64,000 nt of DNA from Klebsiella spallanzanii (GTDB taxonomy: Bacteria > Pseudomonadota > Gammaproteobacteria > Enterobacterales > Enterobacteriaceae). Shown here piece after piece: positions 38,010 through 50,880 of this stretch. The stretch is from assembly GCF_902158555.1 (NCBI RefSeq), contig NZ_CABGGS010000012.1:606880-670879 (forward strand), given 5' to 3'. Position 1 is the stretch's first letter; each line of letters starts with the position of its first letter. The notes beneath the pieces are model-generated. The model had not been told where the DNA came from. It did no database searches and worked only from the letters and a program-made list of their open reading frames with translations. The translations under genes were made by a program, and so were the position numbers.

Positions 38010-39332
38010 ATGACAACAGCGCCGCTTTGGTTAATTGAGAACGTTCGCCTGCCCGATCGCGAAGGGCTGTGGCAGATAGCGATAGATAAGGGGCGTTTCG
38101 GGGATATCACCCCAATGGGTGAGGCGCGCAATGAGAGTTATGAAGTACTGAATGCGCGCGGCGGGCTGGCTATTCCGCCTTTTATTGAGCCGCATATACA
38201 TCTTGATACGACCCAAACCGCCGGTGAGCCAAACTGGAATCAGTCGGGGACCCTGTTTGAGGGGATTGAGCGTTGGGCGGAGCGTAAGGCTCTATTGAGC
38301 CATGAAGACGTTAAAGCCCGGGCATGGAAAACGCTGAAGTGGCAAATTGCCAACGGTATCCAGTTTGTACGCACCCACGTTGATGTTTCTGACCCTACGC
38401 TAACCGCGCTCAAAGCCATGCTGGAGGTAAAACAGGAGGTCGCGCCATGGGTAGATTTGCAGATCGTTGCCTTCCCACAAGAGGGGATTCTCTCTTATCC
38501 CAATGGAGAGGCTCTGCTGGAAGAGGCGCTGCGTTTGGGGGCCGATGTGGTGGGCGCGATTCCTCATTTTGAATTTACGCGTGAATATGGCGTGGAATCT
38601 CTGCATATTGCTTTCCGCCTGGCGAAAAAATACCAACGGCCTCTGGATATCCACTGCGATGAAATCGACGATGAACAGTCTAGATTCGTTGAAACCGTGG
38701 CGGCCCTGGCGTTAAAAGAGGGGATGGGGCCGCAGGTGACCGCCAGCCATACCACCGCCATGCACTCCTATAACGGTGCTTACACCTCGCGTCTTTTCCG
38801 TTTACTCAAGCTGTCTGGCATTAACTTCGTGGCTAATCCGTTGGTTAATATCCACCTCCAGGGGCGCTTTGATGACTATCCGAAGCGCCGCGGCATTACG
38901 CGTGTTAAGGAACTGATGGCGGCGGGAATTAACGTCTGTTTTGGTCATGACGATGTGTTTGACCCGTGGTATCCGCTGGGTACCGGCAACATGCTGCAGG
39001 TGCTGCATATGGGGCTGCACGTTTGTCAGATGATGGGATATCAGCAAATTAACGATGGGCTGAAATTGGTGACGGAAAACAGCGCGCGGACGTTCGGCCT
39101 GAGCGATTACGGTATTGTATCCGGGAACCCGGCAAACCTGGTTATTCTGCCCGCTGAAAACGGGTTTGAGGCTGTGCGCTGCCAGGTGCCGGTACGCTGG
39201 TCAATTCGTCAGGGGAGAGTGATCGCCACAACGCAGTTGGCGCAGACCTGGGTACAGACGGATAGCGGCGGAGAGGAACTATTTTTTACCCGAAATAGCC
39301 CCTTTGCCGGAACAAAGGGGCCTAAGGCTTAG
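38010..39332 (+). CDS. codA: Cytosine deaminase
   Basis: Deaminates cytosine to uracil and ammonia. It has 440 residues, somewhat longer than E. coli CodA (427) because of a C-terminal extension ([16 protein letters not shown]). Metal and active-site motifs are intact: [47 protein letters not shown] and [14 protein letters not shown]. The ATG at 38010 (MTTAPLWLI) is chosen by alignment; an upstream in-frame ATG at 37899 would add an unlikely leader. In E. coli it is in codBA; here there is no codB and the gene is divergent from nirB. It overlaps the convergent tsgA by four bases. Confidence 0.93.
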   Translation: MTTAPLWLIENVRLPDREGLWQIAIDKGRFGDITPMGEARNESYEVLNARGGLAIPPFIEPHIHLDTTQTAGEPNWNQSGTLFEGIERWAERKALLSHEDVKARAWKTLKWQIANGIQFVRTHVDVSDPTLTALKAMLEVKQEVAPWVDLQIVAFPQEGILSYPNGEALLEEALRLGADVVGAIPHFEFTREYGVESLHIAFRLAKKYQRPLDIHCDEIDDEQSRFVETVAALALKEGMGPQVTASHTTAMHSYNGAYTSRLFRLLKLSGINFVANPLVNIHLQGRFDDYPKRRGITRVKELMAAGINVCFGHDDVFDPWYPLGTGNMLQVLHMGLHVCQMMGYQQINDGLKLVTENSARTFGLSDYGIVSGNPANLVILPAENGFEAVRCQVPVRWSIRQGRVIATTQLAQTWVQTDSGGEELFFTRNSPFAGTKGPKA

Positions 39333-40513
39333 TGCGATGCCGCTGCCGCGTTATTCTGGCGGTGGCGCGAGACAAAGCCGAGGATCAGACACATCACAAA
39401 TACCACGGCATAGAGGCCGTTAGCAGTATGCAACGCTGCCAGCGGGCCGCTGGCGGCAACGATAGGGCCGGTAACCACGAAGGTCAGCATGGTACCCACG
39501 GTGCCGCAGGTCAGAATGAAGTTAACCAGCTTCGGCGACGACACTTTGGTCTGCTGTGAGCCCAGGGTAATAATTGACGTGTAGATTGCGCTGGAGAAGA
39601 AGCCGAGGGTCAGAATAAACCACGGCATATGCTCTGGCGAACCGTTAATAAACAGATACATCAGAACCGTCGCTACGCCTGCCAGCACGGTCAGAATACG
39701 TTGAAGGTCGAAGAAGCGCAGGATAAAGCTGAATGACCACATGCCTATCATGTACGACATCCAGAAATCGCTCACCAGTTTACCCCCATCGCCGAGGCTC
39801 ATGCCCAGACTTTTGGCGTATTCCGGCACCCAGGAGATAAAGCCCAGCTGGCCGAGGATATAGCACAGCGCAGCGATGGAAAGAAACAGCACGCCGATGC
39901 CCCATTTCTCTTTCACGACCGGCTGGCTGTCCTGCTGGGCCTTTTTACCCAATACCGGGAATTCACAGCCAAAGGTCAGTACGAAAATAGCGACGTAGAC
40001 CAGGCCGATGCAGGCGTACACCCAGTACCACTCGATGCTGCGTGCCAGCAGATAAGCAGCCAGCATCGGGAAGATCATTCCCGCCATGCTGAAGAAGGAG
40101 TCGGTGAACAGCAGACGCGCGCCGCGCTGACGACCTTCATACATATGAGTGATCAGGAAAGTACCGATCGACATGGTGATCCCGCTGACCAGCCCGAGCA
40201 CGAACATTGACGCGGAGAACAGCGCCAGGCTGTGGCTAAACATCAAACCGGCGACGGCCAACACCATCAAGATAAAGCCAAAGCGCAGTTGGGTTTTCAG
40301 CGGAATAATTTCCATCAGCCAGGCGTTCAGGAAGATAGAGATCAGGATACCGGCGTTAAGGAAAGTAAAGGTGTTGCTCATACTGGAAACGGGCAGATGG
40401 AAATAATCTGCGATATTTCCCATCACCATCCCGGTGACAATCACCAACGCGCCGGTCAGGGCGTAGGAGAAGAAGCTGATCCATGTGAGCTTGATACGAT
40501 TGCTGTTAGTCAT
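39329..40513 (-). CDS. tsgA: MFS transporter TsgA
   Basis: Inner-membrane major-facilitator protein of 394 residues with about 12 membrane segments (for example [38 protein letters not shown]). Homologous to E. coli and Salmonella TsgA, where expression responds to tellurite/selenite and anaerobiosis; substrate not known. It ends inside the last four bases of codA on the other strand. In E. coli it is adjacent to nirB; here codA separates them, so codA probably joined this place later in one lineage or was lost in the other. Confidence 0.93.
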   Translation of the reverse strand: MTNSNRIKLTWISFFSYALTGALVIVTGMVMGNIADYFHLPVSSMSNTFTFLNAGILISIFLNAWLMEIIPLKTQLRFGFILMVLAVAGLMFSHSLALFSASMFVLGLVSGITMSIGTFLITHMYEGRQRGARLLFTDSFFSMAGMIFPMLAAYLLARSIEWYWVYACIGLVYVAIFVLTFGCEFPVLGKKAQQDSQPVVKEKWGIGVLFLSIAALCYILGQLGFISWVPEYAKSLGMSLGDGGKLVSDFWMSYMIGMWSFSFILRFFDLQRILTVLAGVATVLMYLFINGSPEHMPWFILTLGFFSSAIYTSIITLGSQQTKVSSPKLVNFILTCGTVGTMLTFVVTGPIVAASGPLAALHTANGLYAVVFVMCLILGFVSRHRQNNAAAASH

Positions 40514-40634
40514 GACTGGCCTGTGAATAGAAATGTAAAGCGCGTTGACTCTGCGCCGGGCGGACAGATTTTATTCGTTCACGTGATGTAAGCAAACGTT
40601 TATTATGAAATGTAGATCTATTTGCATCTTTTAA

Positions 40635-40650
40635 TGTGACATATATCACG
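40635..40650. promoter_or_regulatory. Predicted CRP site between tsgA and ppiA
   Basis: TGTGA-CATATA-TCACG matches the CRP consensus at nine of ten core bases. ppiA in E. coli is CRP-controlled; the site is 140 bases before its start codon and 121 before that of tsgA, so either or both may be affected. Confidence 0.65.
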
Positions 40651-40781
40651 TTTAATTATTCGCTGATTTAATGAGTGCGTCGTTACAAGTGTTTCAGCTA
40701 AGTAAAATTAGGTAAAAGGCTGGCCCAGGATGCAAAGGCTCTTTAGAATCAAGGCACTCGCTTTTTATTCTGCTCCGTTAA

Positions 40782-41360
<579 letters not shown>

Positions 41361-41370
41361 AATATTCTCG

Positions 41371-41403
41371 CGCGCGGGATATCACTCCCGCGCGGCTTCT
41401 TTT
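41371..41403 (+). terminator. ppiA terminator
   Basis: CGCGCGGGA, loop TATCAC, TCCCGCGCG, then GCTTCTTTT: a 9-bp perfect GC stem and T-rich tail, 10 bases after the stop codon. Confidence 0.78.
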
Positions 41404-41490
41404 CCCGCCGTCATCTCCCGCCAGATAAAGTGATAAGCGAAACCTGAGAATCTGCGTAGAATAGTCCGGTTTGTGACTTCCGGAGCCGCT

Positions 41491-42054
41491 ATGATCCTGC
41501 TTATCGACAACTACGATTCTTTTACCTGGAATTTGTATCAGTATTTCTGCGAGCTGGGGGCGGAAGTGCAGGTCAGACGTAATGATGAGCTGACGTTGGA
41601 GGAGATTATCGCGCTGGCGCCGGCCAAAATCGTTATTTCGCCTGGCCCCTGCACTCCAGATGAATCAGGGGTTTCGTTGGAAGTGATTCGCCACTTTTCT
41701 GGCAACACTCCGATCTTAGGCGTTTGCCTCGGCCATCAGGCGATTGCTCAGGTTTTCGGCGCGACCATCGTGCGGGCCGCCAGAGTGATGCACGGGAAAA
41801 CGTCCCCCATCAGCCATCGTGGTCAGGGGGTATTTCGTGGGCTGAATAACCCGCTTACCGTGACCCGCTACCACTCCTTATTGATTGACCCGCCAACGCT
41901 GCCCGAATGTTTTGAGGTGACCGCCCGCAGCCAGGAAGGGGAGATTATGGGGATACGCCATCGCGAGTTCGATCTGGAAGGCGTGCAGTTTCATCCGGAG
42001 AGTATTCTTAGCGAACAGGGGCATCAGCTGCTGGCAAACTTCCTCCATCGTTGA
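41491..42054 (+). CDS. pabA: Aminodeoxychorismate synthase, glutamine amidotransferase subunit
   Basis: Supplies ammonia to PabB for p-aminobenzoate (folate) synthesis. It has 187 residues, same as E. coli. Class I amidotransferase triad: Cys79 in [10 protein letters not shown], and the histidine and glutamate of VQFHPESIL. The ATG at 41491 ([11 protein letters not shown]) is the conserved start; an in-frame ATG at 41473 would add six residues. argD follows after 90 bases. Confidence 0.97.
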   Translation: MILLIDNYDSFTWNLYQYFCELGAEVQVRRNDELTLEEIIALAPAKIVISPGPCTPDESGVSLEVIRHFSGNTPILGVCLGHQAIAQVFGATIVRAARVMHGKTSPISHRGQGVFRGLNNPLTVTRYHSLLIDPPTLPECFEVTARSQEGEIMGIRHREFDLEGVQFHPESILSEQGHQLLANFLHR

Positions 42055-42077
42055 TTTGTAGTTGCCATTGATTGATT

Positions 42078-45433
<3,356 letters not shown>

Positions 45434-45445
45434 GAGGAGAAAACA

Positions 45446-45478
45446 AAAACGGCGTATTGCCTGACAATACGCCGTTTT
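45446..45478 (-). terminator. crp terminator
   Basis: AAAACGGCGTATTG, loop CCTGA, CAATACGCCGTTTT: a perfect 14-bp stem, with T run on the crp side, seven bases after the crp stop. Confidence 0.9.
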
Positions 45479-45484
45479 ACCGAC

Positions 45485-46117
45485 TTAGCGGGTACCGTAG
45501 ACGACGATAGTTTTACCGTGCGCAGAGATCAGGTTTTGATCTTCCAGCATTTTCAGTATGCGACCCACGGTTTCGCGGGAGCATCCGACAATCTGACCGA
45601 TTTCCTGACGGGTAATTTTAATTTGCATACCGTCCGGGTGAGTCATTGCATCCGGCTGTTTTGCCAGATTCAGCAGCGTCTGAGCGATGCGGCCGGTAAC
45701 GTCGAGGAAGGCGAGGTTACCGACTTTCTCTGACGTAACCTGCAGACGACGCGCCATCTGTGAAGAGAGACGCATCAGGATGTCCGGGTTAACCTGGATT
45801 AGCTGACGGAATTTTTTGTAGGAGATTTCGGCCACTTCACATGCGGTTTTCGCACGTACCCAAGCGCTACGCTCCTGACCTTCTTCAAACAGGCCTAATT
45901 CACCGATGAAATCGCCCTGGTTGAGGTAAGAGAGGATCATCTCTTTACCTTCTTCATCCTTGATGAGTACAGCCACGGAGCCTTTAACGATGTAGTACAG
46001 CGTTTCTGCTTTCTCACCCTGGTGGATCAGCGTGCTCTTTGATGGGTACTTATGAATGTGGCAATGAGACAAGAACCATTCAAGGGTAGGGTCTGTTTGC
46101 GGTTTGCCAAGCACCAT
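45485..46117 (-). CDS. crp: cAMP receptor protein
   Basis: Global cAMP-dependent activator and repressor. It has 210 residues and is essentially identical to E. coli CRP. The cAMP pocket includes [20 protein letters not shown]; the helix-turn-helix is in [18 protein letters not shown] with the DNA-reading Arg-Glu-x-x-x-Arg. Activating-region residues appear conserved. Two CRP-like sites found in this window (pckA, ppiA/tsgA) are probable targets. Upstream, the ATAACAGAGGATAACCGCGC leader matches E. coli. Confidence 0.99.
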   Translation of the reverse strand: MVLGKPQTDPTLEWFLSHCHIHKYPSKSTLIHQGEKAETLYYIVKGSVAVLIKDEEGKEMILSYLNQGDFIGELGLFEEGQERSAWVRAKTACEVAEISYKKFRQLIQVNPDILMRLSSQMARRLQVTSEKVGNLAFLDVTGRIAQTLLNLAKQPDAMTHPDGMQIKITRQEIGQIVGCSRETVGRILKMLEDQNLISAHGKTIVVYGTR

Positions 46118-46421
46118 GCGCGGTTATCCTCTGTTATAAGCTATCTCCGGGTGCCGACACTACACGGCATCCGGGCATGCAATCGTATTAAATCCCTATA
46201 CCTGGGAATCTGGCTGAAAATTTTCTGCAGCCTGTAATGTGAACTCCTCTGCATACATGCAGTACATCAATGTATTACTGTAGCATCCAGACTGTTTTAG
46301 CATAGCTTTCGCCGCGTGTCTCCTGGTGTCTCGCTTCAGCATGACGTAGGTCGCCTTCCGTTGCGAGAATTGTTATGTGCGCGTAATCTGTCAGGAAAAT
46401 TACAGCCCTGGAGTTAAATTT
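46118..46421. promoter_or_regulatory. Divergent crp / yhfA regulatory region
   Basis: About 300 bases without a gene. It holds a hairpin in the predicted crp leader (CCGGGTGCCG 46147-46156 with CGGCATCCGG 46165-46174, one G-A mismatch that becomes G-U in RNA) and a TGTGA half-site at 46238-46242, in keeping with CRP autoregulation. I did not fix the promoters. Confidence 0.5.
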
Positions 46422-46826
46422 ATGCAAGCGCGAGTGAAGTGGGTTGAAGGGTTAACCTTCATTGGTGAGTCGGCTTCTGGTCACCAGATTCTGATGGACG
46501 GTAATTCCGGGGATAAAGCGCCAAGCCCGATGGAAATGGTACTGATGGCAGCGGGCGGATGCAGCGCAATTGACGTGGTTTCTATTTTGCAGAAGGGGCG
46601 TCATAACGTGACTAACTGCGAAGTTAAGCTAACTTCAGAGCGCCGGGAAGAAGCGCCGCGCCTCTTTACTCATATCAATCTGCATTTTATCGTCACCGGC
46701 AAAGAGCTGAAAGACGCTGCTGTTTCTCGTGCCGTTGACCTGTCAGCGGAGAAATATTGCTCGGTAGCGCTGATGCTTGAGAAAGCGGTAAACATTACTC
46801 ACTCTTATGAAGTGATCGAAGGGTAA
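46422..46826 (+). CDS. yhfA: OsmC-family protein YhfA
   Basis: It has 134 residues, nearly identical to E. coli YhfA. It has the OsmC/Ohr fold with MAAGGCSAIDVVSIL and the second cysteine in AEKYCSVALML, so a peroxide-reducing role is possible, but activity and substrate are not established. The ATG at 46422 (MQARVKWVEG) matches E. coli; an in-frame ATG at 46377 would add 15 residues. It is divergent from crp and converges on prkB, with a terminator between. Confidence 0.94.
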   Translation: MQARVKWVEGLTFIGESASGHQILMDGNSGDKAPSPMEMVLMAAGGCSAIDVVSILQKGRHNVTNCEVKLTSERREEAPRLFTHINLHFIVTGKELKDAAVSRAVDLSAEKYCSVALMLEKAVNITHSYEVIEG

Positions 46827-46831
46827 TTCGA

Positions 46832-46867
46832 AAATACCCCGGCGGACAACCGCGCTACCGGGGTTTT
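46832..46867. terminator. Terminator between yhfA and prkB
   Basis: ACCCCGG and CCGGGGT form the stem around a GC-rich centre, with As and Ts at the outer sides; it lies between two convergent genes and can serve both. Confidence 0.75.
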
Positions 46868-46872
46868 AGCTA

Positions 46873-47742
46873 TTAGCTGATTTTCCTGCCGTCCATCAGC
46901 CGCTCAACCAGCGGAGCCATAATGAGCTCCATTGCCAGCCCCATTTTCCCGCCCGGCACCACTAGCGTATTCATATGTGAGATAAATGAGCCCTGAAGCA
47001 TTGCCAGTAGCCAGGGAAAATCAATATTTTTCAAATTACGGAAATGGATGACGACAAAGCTCTCATCTAGTGAAGGAATGGCTTTGGCGGCAAATGGGTT
47101 AGACGTATCTACCGTAGGCACGCGCTGGAAGTTGAGATGGGTACGTGAAAACTGCGGGGTGATAAAGTTGATGTAATCTTCCATCGAGCGAACGACGGAG
47201 TCCATCACCGCCTCACGAGAGTGCCCGCGCTCGCTGGTATCGCGGATAAGCTTCTGGATCCACTCCAGATTGACGATAGGTACCACGCCGACCAGCAGGT
47301 CGACATGGCTCGCGACATCATGCTGCGGCGTAACAACGCCACCGTGCAGTCCTTCATAAAAAAGCACATCAGTCGGCTCTGGCAGCGGCTGCCAGGGCGT
47401 GAAGGTACCCGGAACCTGATTCCAGGGTACGGCTTCATCATAGGTATGCAAATACTTGCGCGACTGCCCTTTTCCGCTTTGTCCGTATTCAGCGAAAGTT
47501 TGTTCCAGCAGGCCGAAGTCGTTCGCCTCGGGGCCGAAGTAGCTGATATGTTTACCCTGATCCCGCGCTTTACGGATTGCCATGTCCATTTCTGGACGGG
47601 TATAGCGGTGAAAGCTATCGCCCTCTACTTCGGCGGCGTGCAGATTTAGCTGGGCGAAGATTTTGCGAAAGGCGAGGCTGGTGGTTGTGGTTCCCGCGCC
47701 GCTAGAGCCCGTGACGGCAATCACCGGATGTTTGGCAGACAT
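46873..47742 (-). CDS. prkB: Phosphoribulokinase-like protein PrkB
   Basis: It has 289 residues, the same as the E. coli homologue. A P-loop kinase of the phosphoribulokinase/uridine kinase family with GSSGAGTTTTS at residues 13-23. HISYFGPEANDFGLLE and DVLFYEGLHGG match proteobacterial Prk. Enterics have no Rubisco, so the natural role is unknown. The start at 47742 (MSAKHPVIAVTG) is set by E. coli; longer versions are possible. It follows yheU by 35 bases in the yheT-yheU-prkB run. Confidence 0.93.
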   Translation of the reverse strand: MSAKHPVIAVTGSSGAGTTTTSLAFRKIFAQLNLHAAEVEGDSFHRYTRPEMDMAIRKARDQGKHISYFGPEANDFGLLEQTFAEYGQSGKGQSRKYLHTYDEAVPWNQVPGTFTPWQPLPEPTDVLFYEGLHGGVVTPQHDVASHVDLLVGVVPIVNLEWIQKLIRDTSERGHSREAVMDSVVRSMEDYINFITPQFSRTHLNFQRVPTVDTSNPFAAKAIPSLDESFVVIHFRNLKNIDFPWLLAMLQGSFISHMNTLVVPGGKMGLAMELIMAPLVERLMDGRKIS

Positions 47743-47777
47743 AACAACTCCCAGGATAAACGATAGTGTGTGCCGCC

Positions 47778-47996
47778 TTAGCCGTGAAACTGCTTGCGGG
47801 GCATGATGTTGACCGTCTCGTGCAGTTCTGACCACACCAGCACGGCTTCTCCGCTTTTCAGCTGTTGTTTTACATCACTGACTTTATCAGTCAGTGAACG
47901 TTCATGTTCACCATAATCGGTGCCTTCGCGTAATACAAAACTTTCGATCAGGTTATCCAGCGTTTCGGGATCCAGATCTTGCCAGGGAATAATCAT
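47778..47996 (-). CDS. yheU: UPF0270 protein YheU
   Basis: It has 72 residues, conserved in enterics, function unknown. Acidic and helical; the most conserved part is [17 protein letters not shown]. The start at 47996 ([11 protein letters not shown]) overlaps the yheT stop as ATGA, has AGGAGGG just before it and matches E. coli. The in-frame ATG at 48050 lies within yheT and would add 18 residues, which is unlikely. Confidence 0.92.
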   Translation of the reverse strand: MIIPWQDLDPETLDNLIESFVLREGTDYGEHERSLTDKVSDVKQQLKSGEAVLVWSELHETVNIMPRKQFHG

Positions 47997-49015
47997 ATTT
48001 TCCCTCCTAACCAGCGGGTTAACCAATCCGGAATGCGTTTTTCCAGCCACATTTCTGGCTTACGCAGCGTTCCACCGACGAATCCAACGTGTCCGCCGTG
48101 CTCAGTTAACTGATACTCGACATTAGCAGGCAGCTGTTCCTGCGGGGGAATAGAGTGGTGATCCATAAAGGGATCGTCCTTTGCGTGAATAATTAGCGTC
48201 GGCTTCGTGATATCACTTAAGCGCGGCATAGCGCTGCACTGGCGATAATAGTCCAGCGCATCGGCAAAACCGTGGATTCTGGCGGTGATGCTGTCGTCAA
48301 ACTCGCGGATACGGCGCATGCTTTTTAGCTGGCGTAAATCGACGGGCAAAGAACCTGGGTAGGCTTTTAGCTTACGCGCGGCGTTGGCTTTTAGCAGGTT
48401 GAGCAGGTAACGCTGATAAACGCGGGAGAAGCCTTTGTCCATATGATAGCTACAGGCTTCCAGCATAAACGGAGCTGAGACAATAACGGCGGCATCAATG
48501 GGAATATCATCGCCTTCTTTTGCCAGCAGGCAGCCCAGCATGTTGCCTCCGAGTGAATAACCAACCGCAGCGGTTGGTACATCGCCGTGCTCGCGCTGAA
48601 GCCAGCGCAGGAACCAGGAGCCGTCTTCCGTTTCGCCCGAATGGTAGATGCGGTTATTTCGATTGGGTTCGCCGCTGCAGCCGCGAAAATGCATCACCAC
48701 GCCCAGCCAGCCGCGCTGCATTGCCGCGTGGATCAGTCCGTGAGCATAGGGGCTGTGCAGGCTGCCTTCGAGCCCGTGAAACACCACCAGACGTGGTTTA
48801 TGACGCGCCTGTGAAGGGGCTTCGCTCCATGCCAGATCGACAAAGTCGCCATCAGGTAATTCCAGGCGCTGCCAGTGTGGCGTGAAACGAAGTTTGCGAC
48901 GGATTAGCCGCGGCAACATGGTCTGCAAATGACGATTGCCCACGCCGCGCATCGGGTGAAACTGCTGCGAGTCGTCTTCGGGGGGCGTCATTTCTGTGGG
49001 AGTGATATCAACCAT
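47993..49015 (-). CDS. yheT: Alpha/beta hydrolase YheT (AB-hydrolase 4 type)
   Basis: It has 340 residues, as in E. coli. The nucleophile elbow is GYSLGGNML (serine), with the likely acid in [10 protein letters not shown] and histidine in [22 protein letters not shown] and [10 protein letters not shown] form the oxyanion region. Substrate unknown; an esterase is inferred. The start at 49015 (MVDITPTEM) is chosen over 49060 by E. coli length. In E. coli yheS is immediately upstream; here the nadV cluster stands between them. Confidence 0.92.
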   Translation of the reverse strand: MVDITPTEMTPPEDDSQQFHPMRGVGNRHLQTMLPRLIRRKLRFTPHWQRLELPDGDFVDLAWSEAPSQARHKPRLVVFHGLEGSLHSPYAHGLIHAAMQRGWLGVVMHFRGCSGEPNRNNRIYHSGETEDGSWFLRWLQREHGDVPTAAVGYSLGGNMLGCLLAKEGDDIPIDAAVIVSAPFMLEACSYHMDKGFSRVYQRYLLNLLKANAARKLKAYPGSLPVDLRQLKSMRRIREFDDSITARIHGFADALDYYRQCSAMPRLSDITKPTLIIHAKDDPFMDHHSIPPQEQLPANVEYQLTEHGGHVGFVGGTLRKPEMWLEKRIPDWLTRWLGGKI

Positions 49016-49095
49016 AGCACCAGAGCAATTAATAATCTTTATACATACTATACCGCGCATGAAGTGCGCAGGTTAGCCAATATGTGGTCTTGTGG

Positions 49096-49815
49096 CTAAT
49101 CGGTAAGCAGATTGCGCGAGAAAAGATGAATATCCCCTCCGGGCTTACGCCGCCACAGGCGGGCCTTCCTTGTGCCTGTCGCCATGCTCTCACCTGTCTC
49201 TTCAAACATCCCTGACGCTTCAAAACGGCGAATCAGGCTTTTACGCTGTATGGACTGACCGAGGATTACCTCCGTCGCTTCCTGTAGCTGGCCATGGGTG
49301 AAGGTCTCCGGCAAGCAGTAAACGGGCAGTAAAGAATACATGGTCTTTTGCCTTAAACGATGCAGGGCGGCGGCGATGATTTTCTGGTGATCAAATGCCA
49401 GGGAATAGTCGGCAAGCCCGGCAATTGGCACCCAACGGGCATCGCTGACGCTGGCGATATGCGGTTCGCAGTCTGCCCAGGCAATTAGTGCAAACCAGGT
49501 GACGGTCAGGCTCCAGCCGCGCGGGTCGCGATCGGGCCCGGAAAAAGTGTCCAGCTGTTCCAACCATGAAGGGGAAATCCCGGTTTTCTCAGTGAGCTTA
49601 CGCATCGCGGTGGCGCGGGTGGAGTCATCGCGCGCCATATCAATAAAGCCGCCGGGCAATCCCCAACATCCTTTCTGCGGGTGGTTTGCCCGCTCTACCA
49701 GCAGGACGCACAGCGCTTGTTGATGGAGCGTGAATAACACACTATCCACCGTCACCAGAGGGGAGGGAAAGCGGCTGGCATCATATTGATTCAGATAGTC
49801 GGCTTCGGTGTTCAT
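49096..49815 (-). CDS. nrtR: NrtR-like regulator with degenerate Nudix domain
   Basis: It has 239 residues. An N-terminal Nudix-fold domain (about 15-150) is followed by a basic C-terminal winged-helix-like domain (about 155-230; FTHGQLQEATEVILGQSIQR, SLIRRFEASGMF). The Nudix box (residues 55-80) is damaged: two residues too long, RKL for REL, and TEKTG for xEExG, so the metal-binding glutamates are mostly missing. This is the known pattern of NrtR, where the domain senses ADP-ribose instead of hydrolysing it. It is divergent from the prs-like and nadV genes, so is probably their repressor (inference). The symbol is by family and context. Confidence 0.8.
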   Translation of the reverse strand: MNTEADYLNQYDASRFPSPLVTVDSVLFTLHQQALCVLLVERANHPQKGCWGLPGGFIDMARDDSTRATAMRKLTEKTGISPSWLEQLDTFSGPDRDPRGWSLTVTWFALIAWADCEPHIASVSDARWVPIAGLADYSLAFDHQKIIAAALHRLRQKTMYSLLPVYCLPETFTHGQLQEATEVILGQSIQRKSLIRRFEASGMFEETGESMATGTRKARLWRRKPGGDIHLFSRNLLTD

Positions 49816-49939
49816 AGGCTACTCGCGATGATTTGGAACGCCCATCAGTGTACCAGCCCGACACTGAGCAGCAAGGCTGAGTTTTTTATTATTATTTATC
49901 AGTCAATTACCTTTGCAGGGAAATAATTCATTTTTATGC

Positions 49940-49968
49940 TTGCCTAATATGTGTCTTAGGGACATTAT
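49940..49968 (+). promoter_or_regulatory. Predicted promoter of the prs-like/nadV operon
   Basis: TTGCCT at 49940-49945 and CATTAT at 49963-49968 are 17 bases apart, a reasonable sigma-70 pair. The first TGTC-N5-GACA palindrome lies between them and the second starts just past the expected transcription start. Confidence 0.45.
49952..49964. promoter_or_regulatory. TGTC-N5-GACA palindrome, copy 1 (possible NrtR operator)
   Basis: TGTCTTAGGGACA. Together with its flanks it matches copy 2 as TGTGTCnnAGGGACATnA. Placed between the predicted -35 and -10. Confidence 0.55.
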
Positions 49969-49974
49969 TAATTG

Positions 49975-49987
49975 TGTCGAAGGGACA
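49975..49987. promoter_or_regulatory. TGTC-N5-GACA palindrome, copy 2 (possible NrtR operator)
   Basis: TGTCGAAGGGACA, 23 bases centre-to-centre from copy 1 and in the same orientation, about two helical turns away. Located 20 bases before the prs-like start codon. Confidence 0.55.
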
Positions 49988-50006
49988 TAATTGTGAGGGA
50001 AGAGTG

Positions 50007-50867
50007 ATGAGTATGAAATTGACGTTAACCCTGGATAACCAGACTTACACTATCGCCAACGGTGTTTTTCCTGATGGCGCTGTCTGGCTGAAGGTGACTA
50101 ATCCGTTGCCATCCTCTGCCCGCTTGATGTGCATTCGCGCTGCTGCGATGCAGGATATGAACGACTTTATGTTGCTTGCGCAACTGGTGGACGCGGTCCG
50201 TCACCAGACCGATGTGCTGGTCAGCCACCTCGAACTACCCTGGCTACCGTGGGCGCGTCAGGACCGACATATGGTTGCTGGTGACAGTTTTGCGTTGAGA
50301 GTCTTTGCTACTCAACTCAACACGCTGAAGTTCGATAAGGTGAAAGTGCTTGATCCGCACAGCGACGCTGCGGCGGCGGCAATAGATAACTTTGTGGCGA
50401 TTCCACAGGAGAGGTGCCTGTTGCAGAGTACGACTCTATGCCATCGGTTTCAGCAAAAGGCGCTAATGCTGGTGGCGCCAGATGCGGGGGCGCTGAAAAA
50501 AATTGATGCCGTCGCCAGAGCAACAGGCGTCTCGGAGTACGCCATTCTGAGCAAAAAGCGTGATGTGGCAAGCGGCAACCTGACAGGCTTTGCGCTGGTT
50601 GCGGGTGATGTCAGGGGCAGGGATCTGCTGATTGTTGACGATTTATGCGACGCCGGCGGCACCTTTATCGGTTCGGCGCAGGTGTTGCGCGATGCTGGTG
50701 CCCGCAGCGTCAGCTTGTATGTGACGCACGGCATTTTTTCAAAAGGCGTTGAACATCTGCTGAACAACGGCGTTGATGCCATCTATACCACCACTTCTTT
50801 GGCTGCTCCGACGCTGGCACATCCGCAGCTCGAACTTATCGACATTGACGCGATCTACCGCGCTTAA
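50007..50867 (+). CDS. Ribose-phosphate pyrophosphokinase-like protein
   Basis: It has 286 residues, shorter than the housekeeping PRPP synthetase (315), and is not the chromosomal prs. PRPP-binding motif: LLIVDDLCDAGGTFIG with Asp211-Asp212; VKVLDPHSDAAAAAI replaces the usual PDxG-region segment. It begins MSMKLTLTLDNQTY from ATG at 50007 (GAGGGA upstream); an in-frame GTG at 49974 would overlap the operator. It lies 13 bases before nadV, so presumably makes PRPP for nicotinamide salvage. Such prs-nadV pairs are known in NrtR-regulated clusters. Whether it is catalytically complete is unproven. Confidence 0.85.
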   Translation: MSMKLTLTLDNQTYTIANGVFPDGAVWLKVTNPLPSSARLMCIRAAAMQDMNDFMLLAQLVDAVRHQTDVLVSHLELPWLPWARQDRHMVAGDSFALRVFATQLNTLKFDKVKVLDPHSDAAAAAIDNFVAIPQERCLLQSTTLCHRFQQKALMLVAPDAGALKKIDAVARATGVSEYAILSKKRDVASGNLTGFALVAGDVRGRDLLIVDDLCDAGGTFIGSAQVLRDAGARSVSLYVTHGIFSKGVEHLLNNGVDAIYTTTSLAAPTLAHPQLELIDIDAIYRA

Positions 50868-50880
50868 GGGAGAAATCATC

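Noticed and set aside
46873-47835. Longer prkB reading from 47835
   Set aside because: It would add 31 basic residues overlapping the end of yheU, and the conserved start MSAKHPVIAVTG is at 47742.
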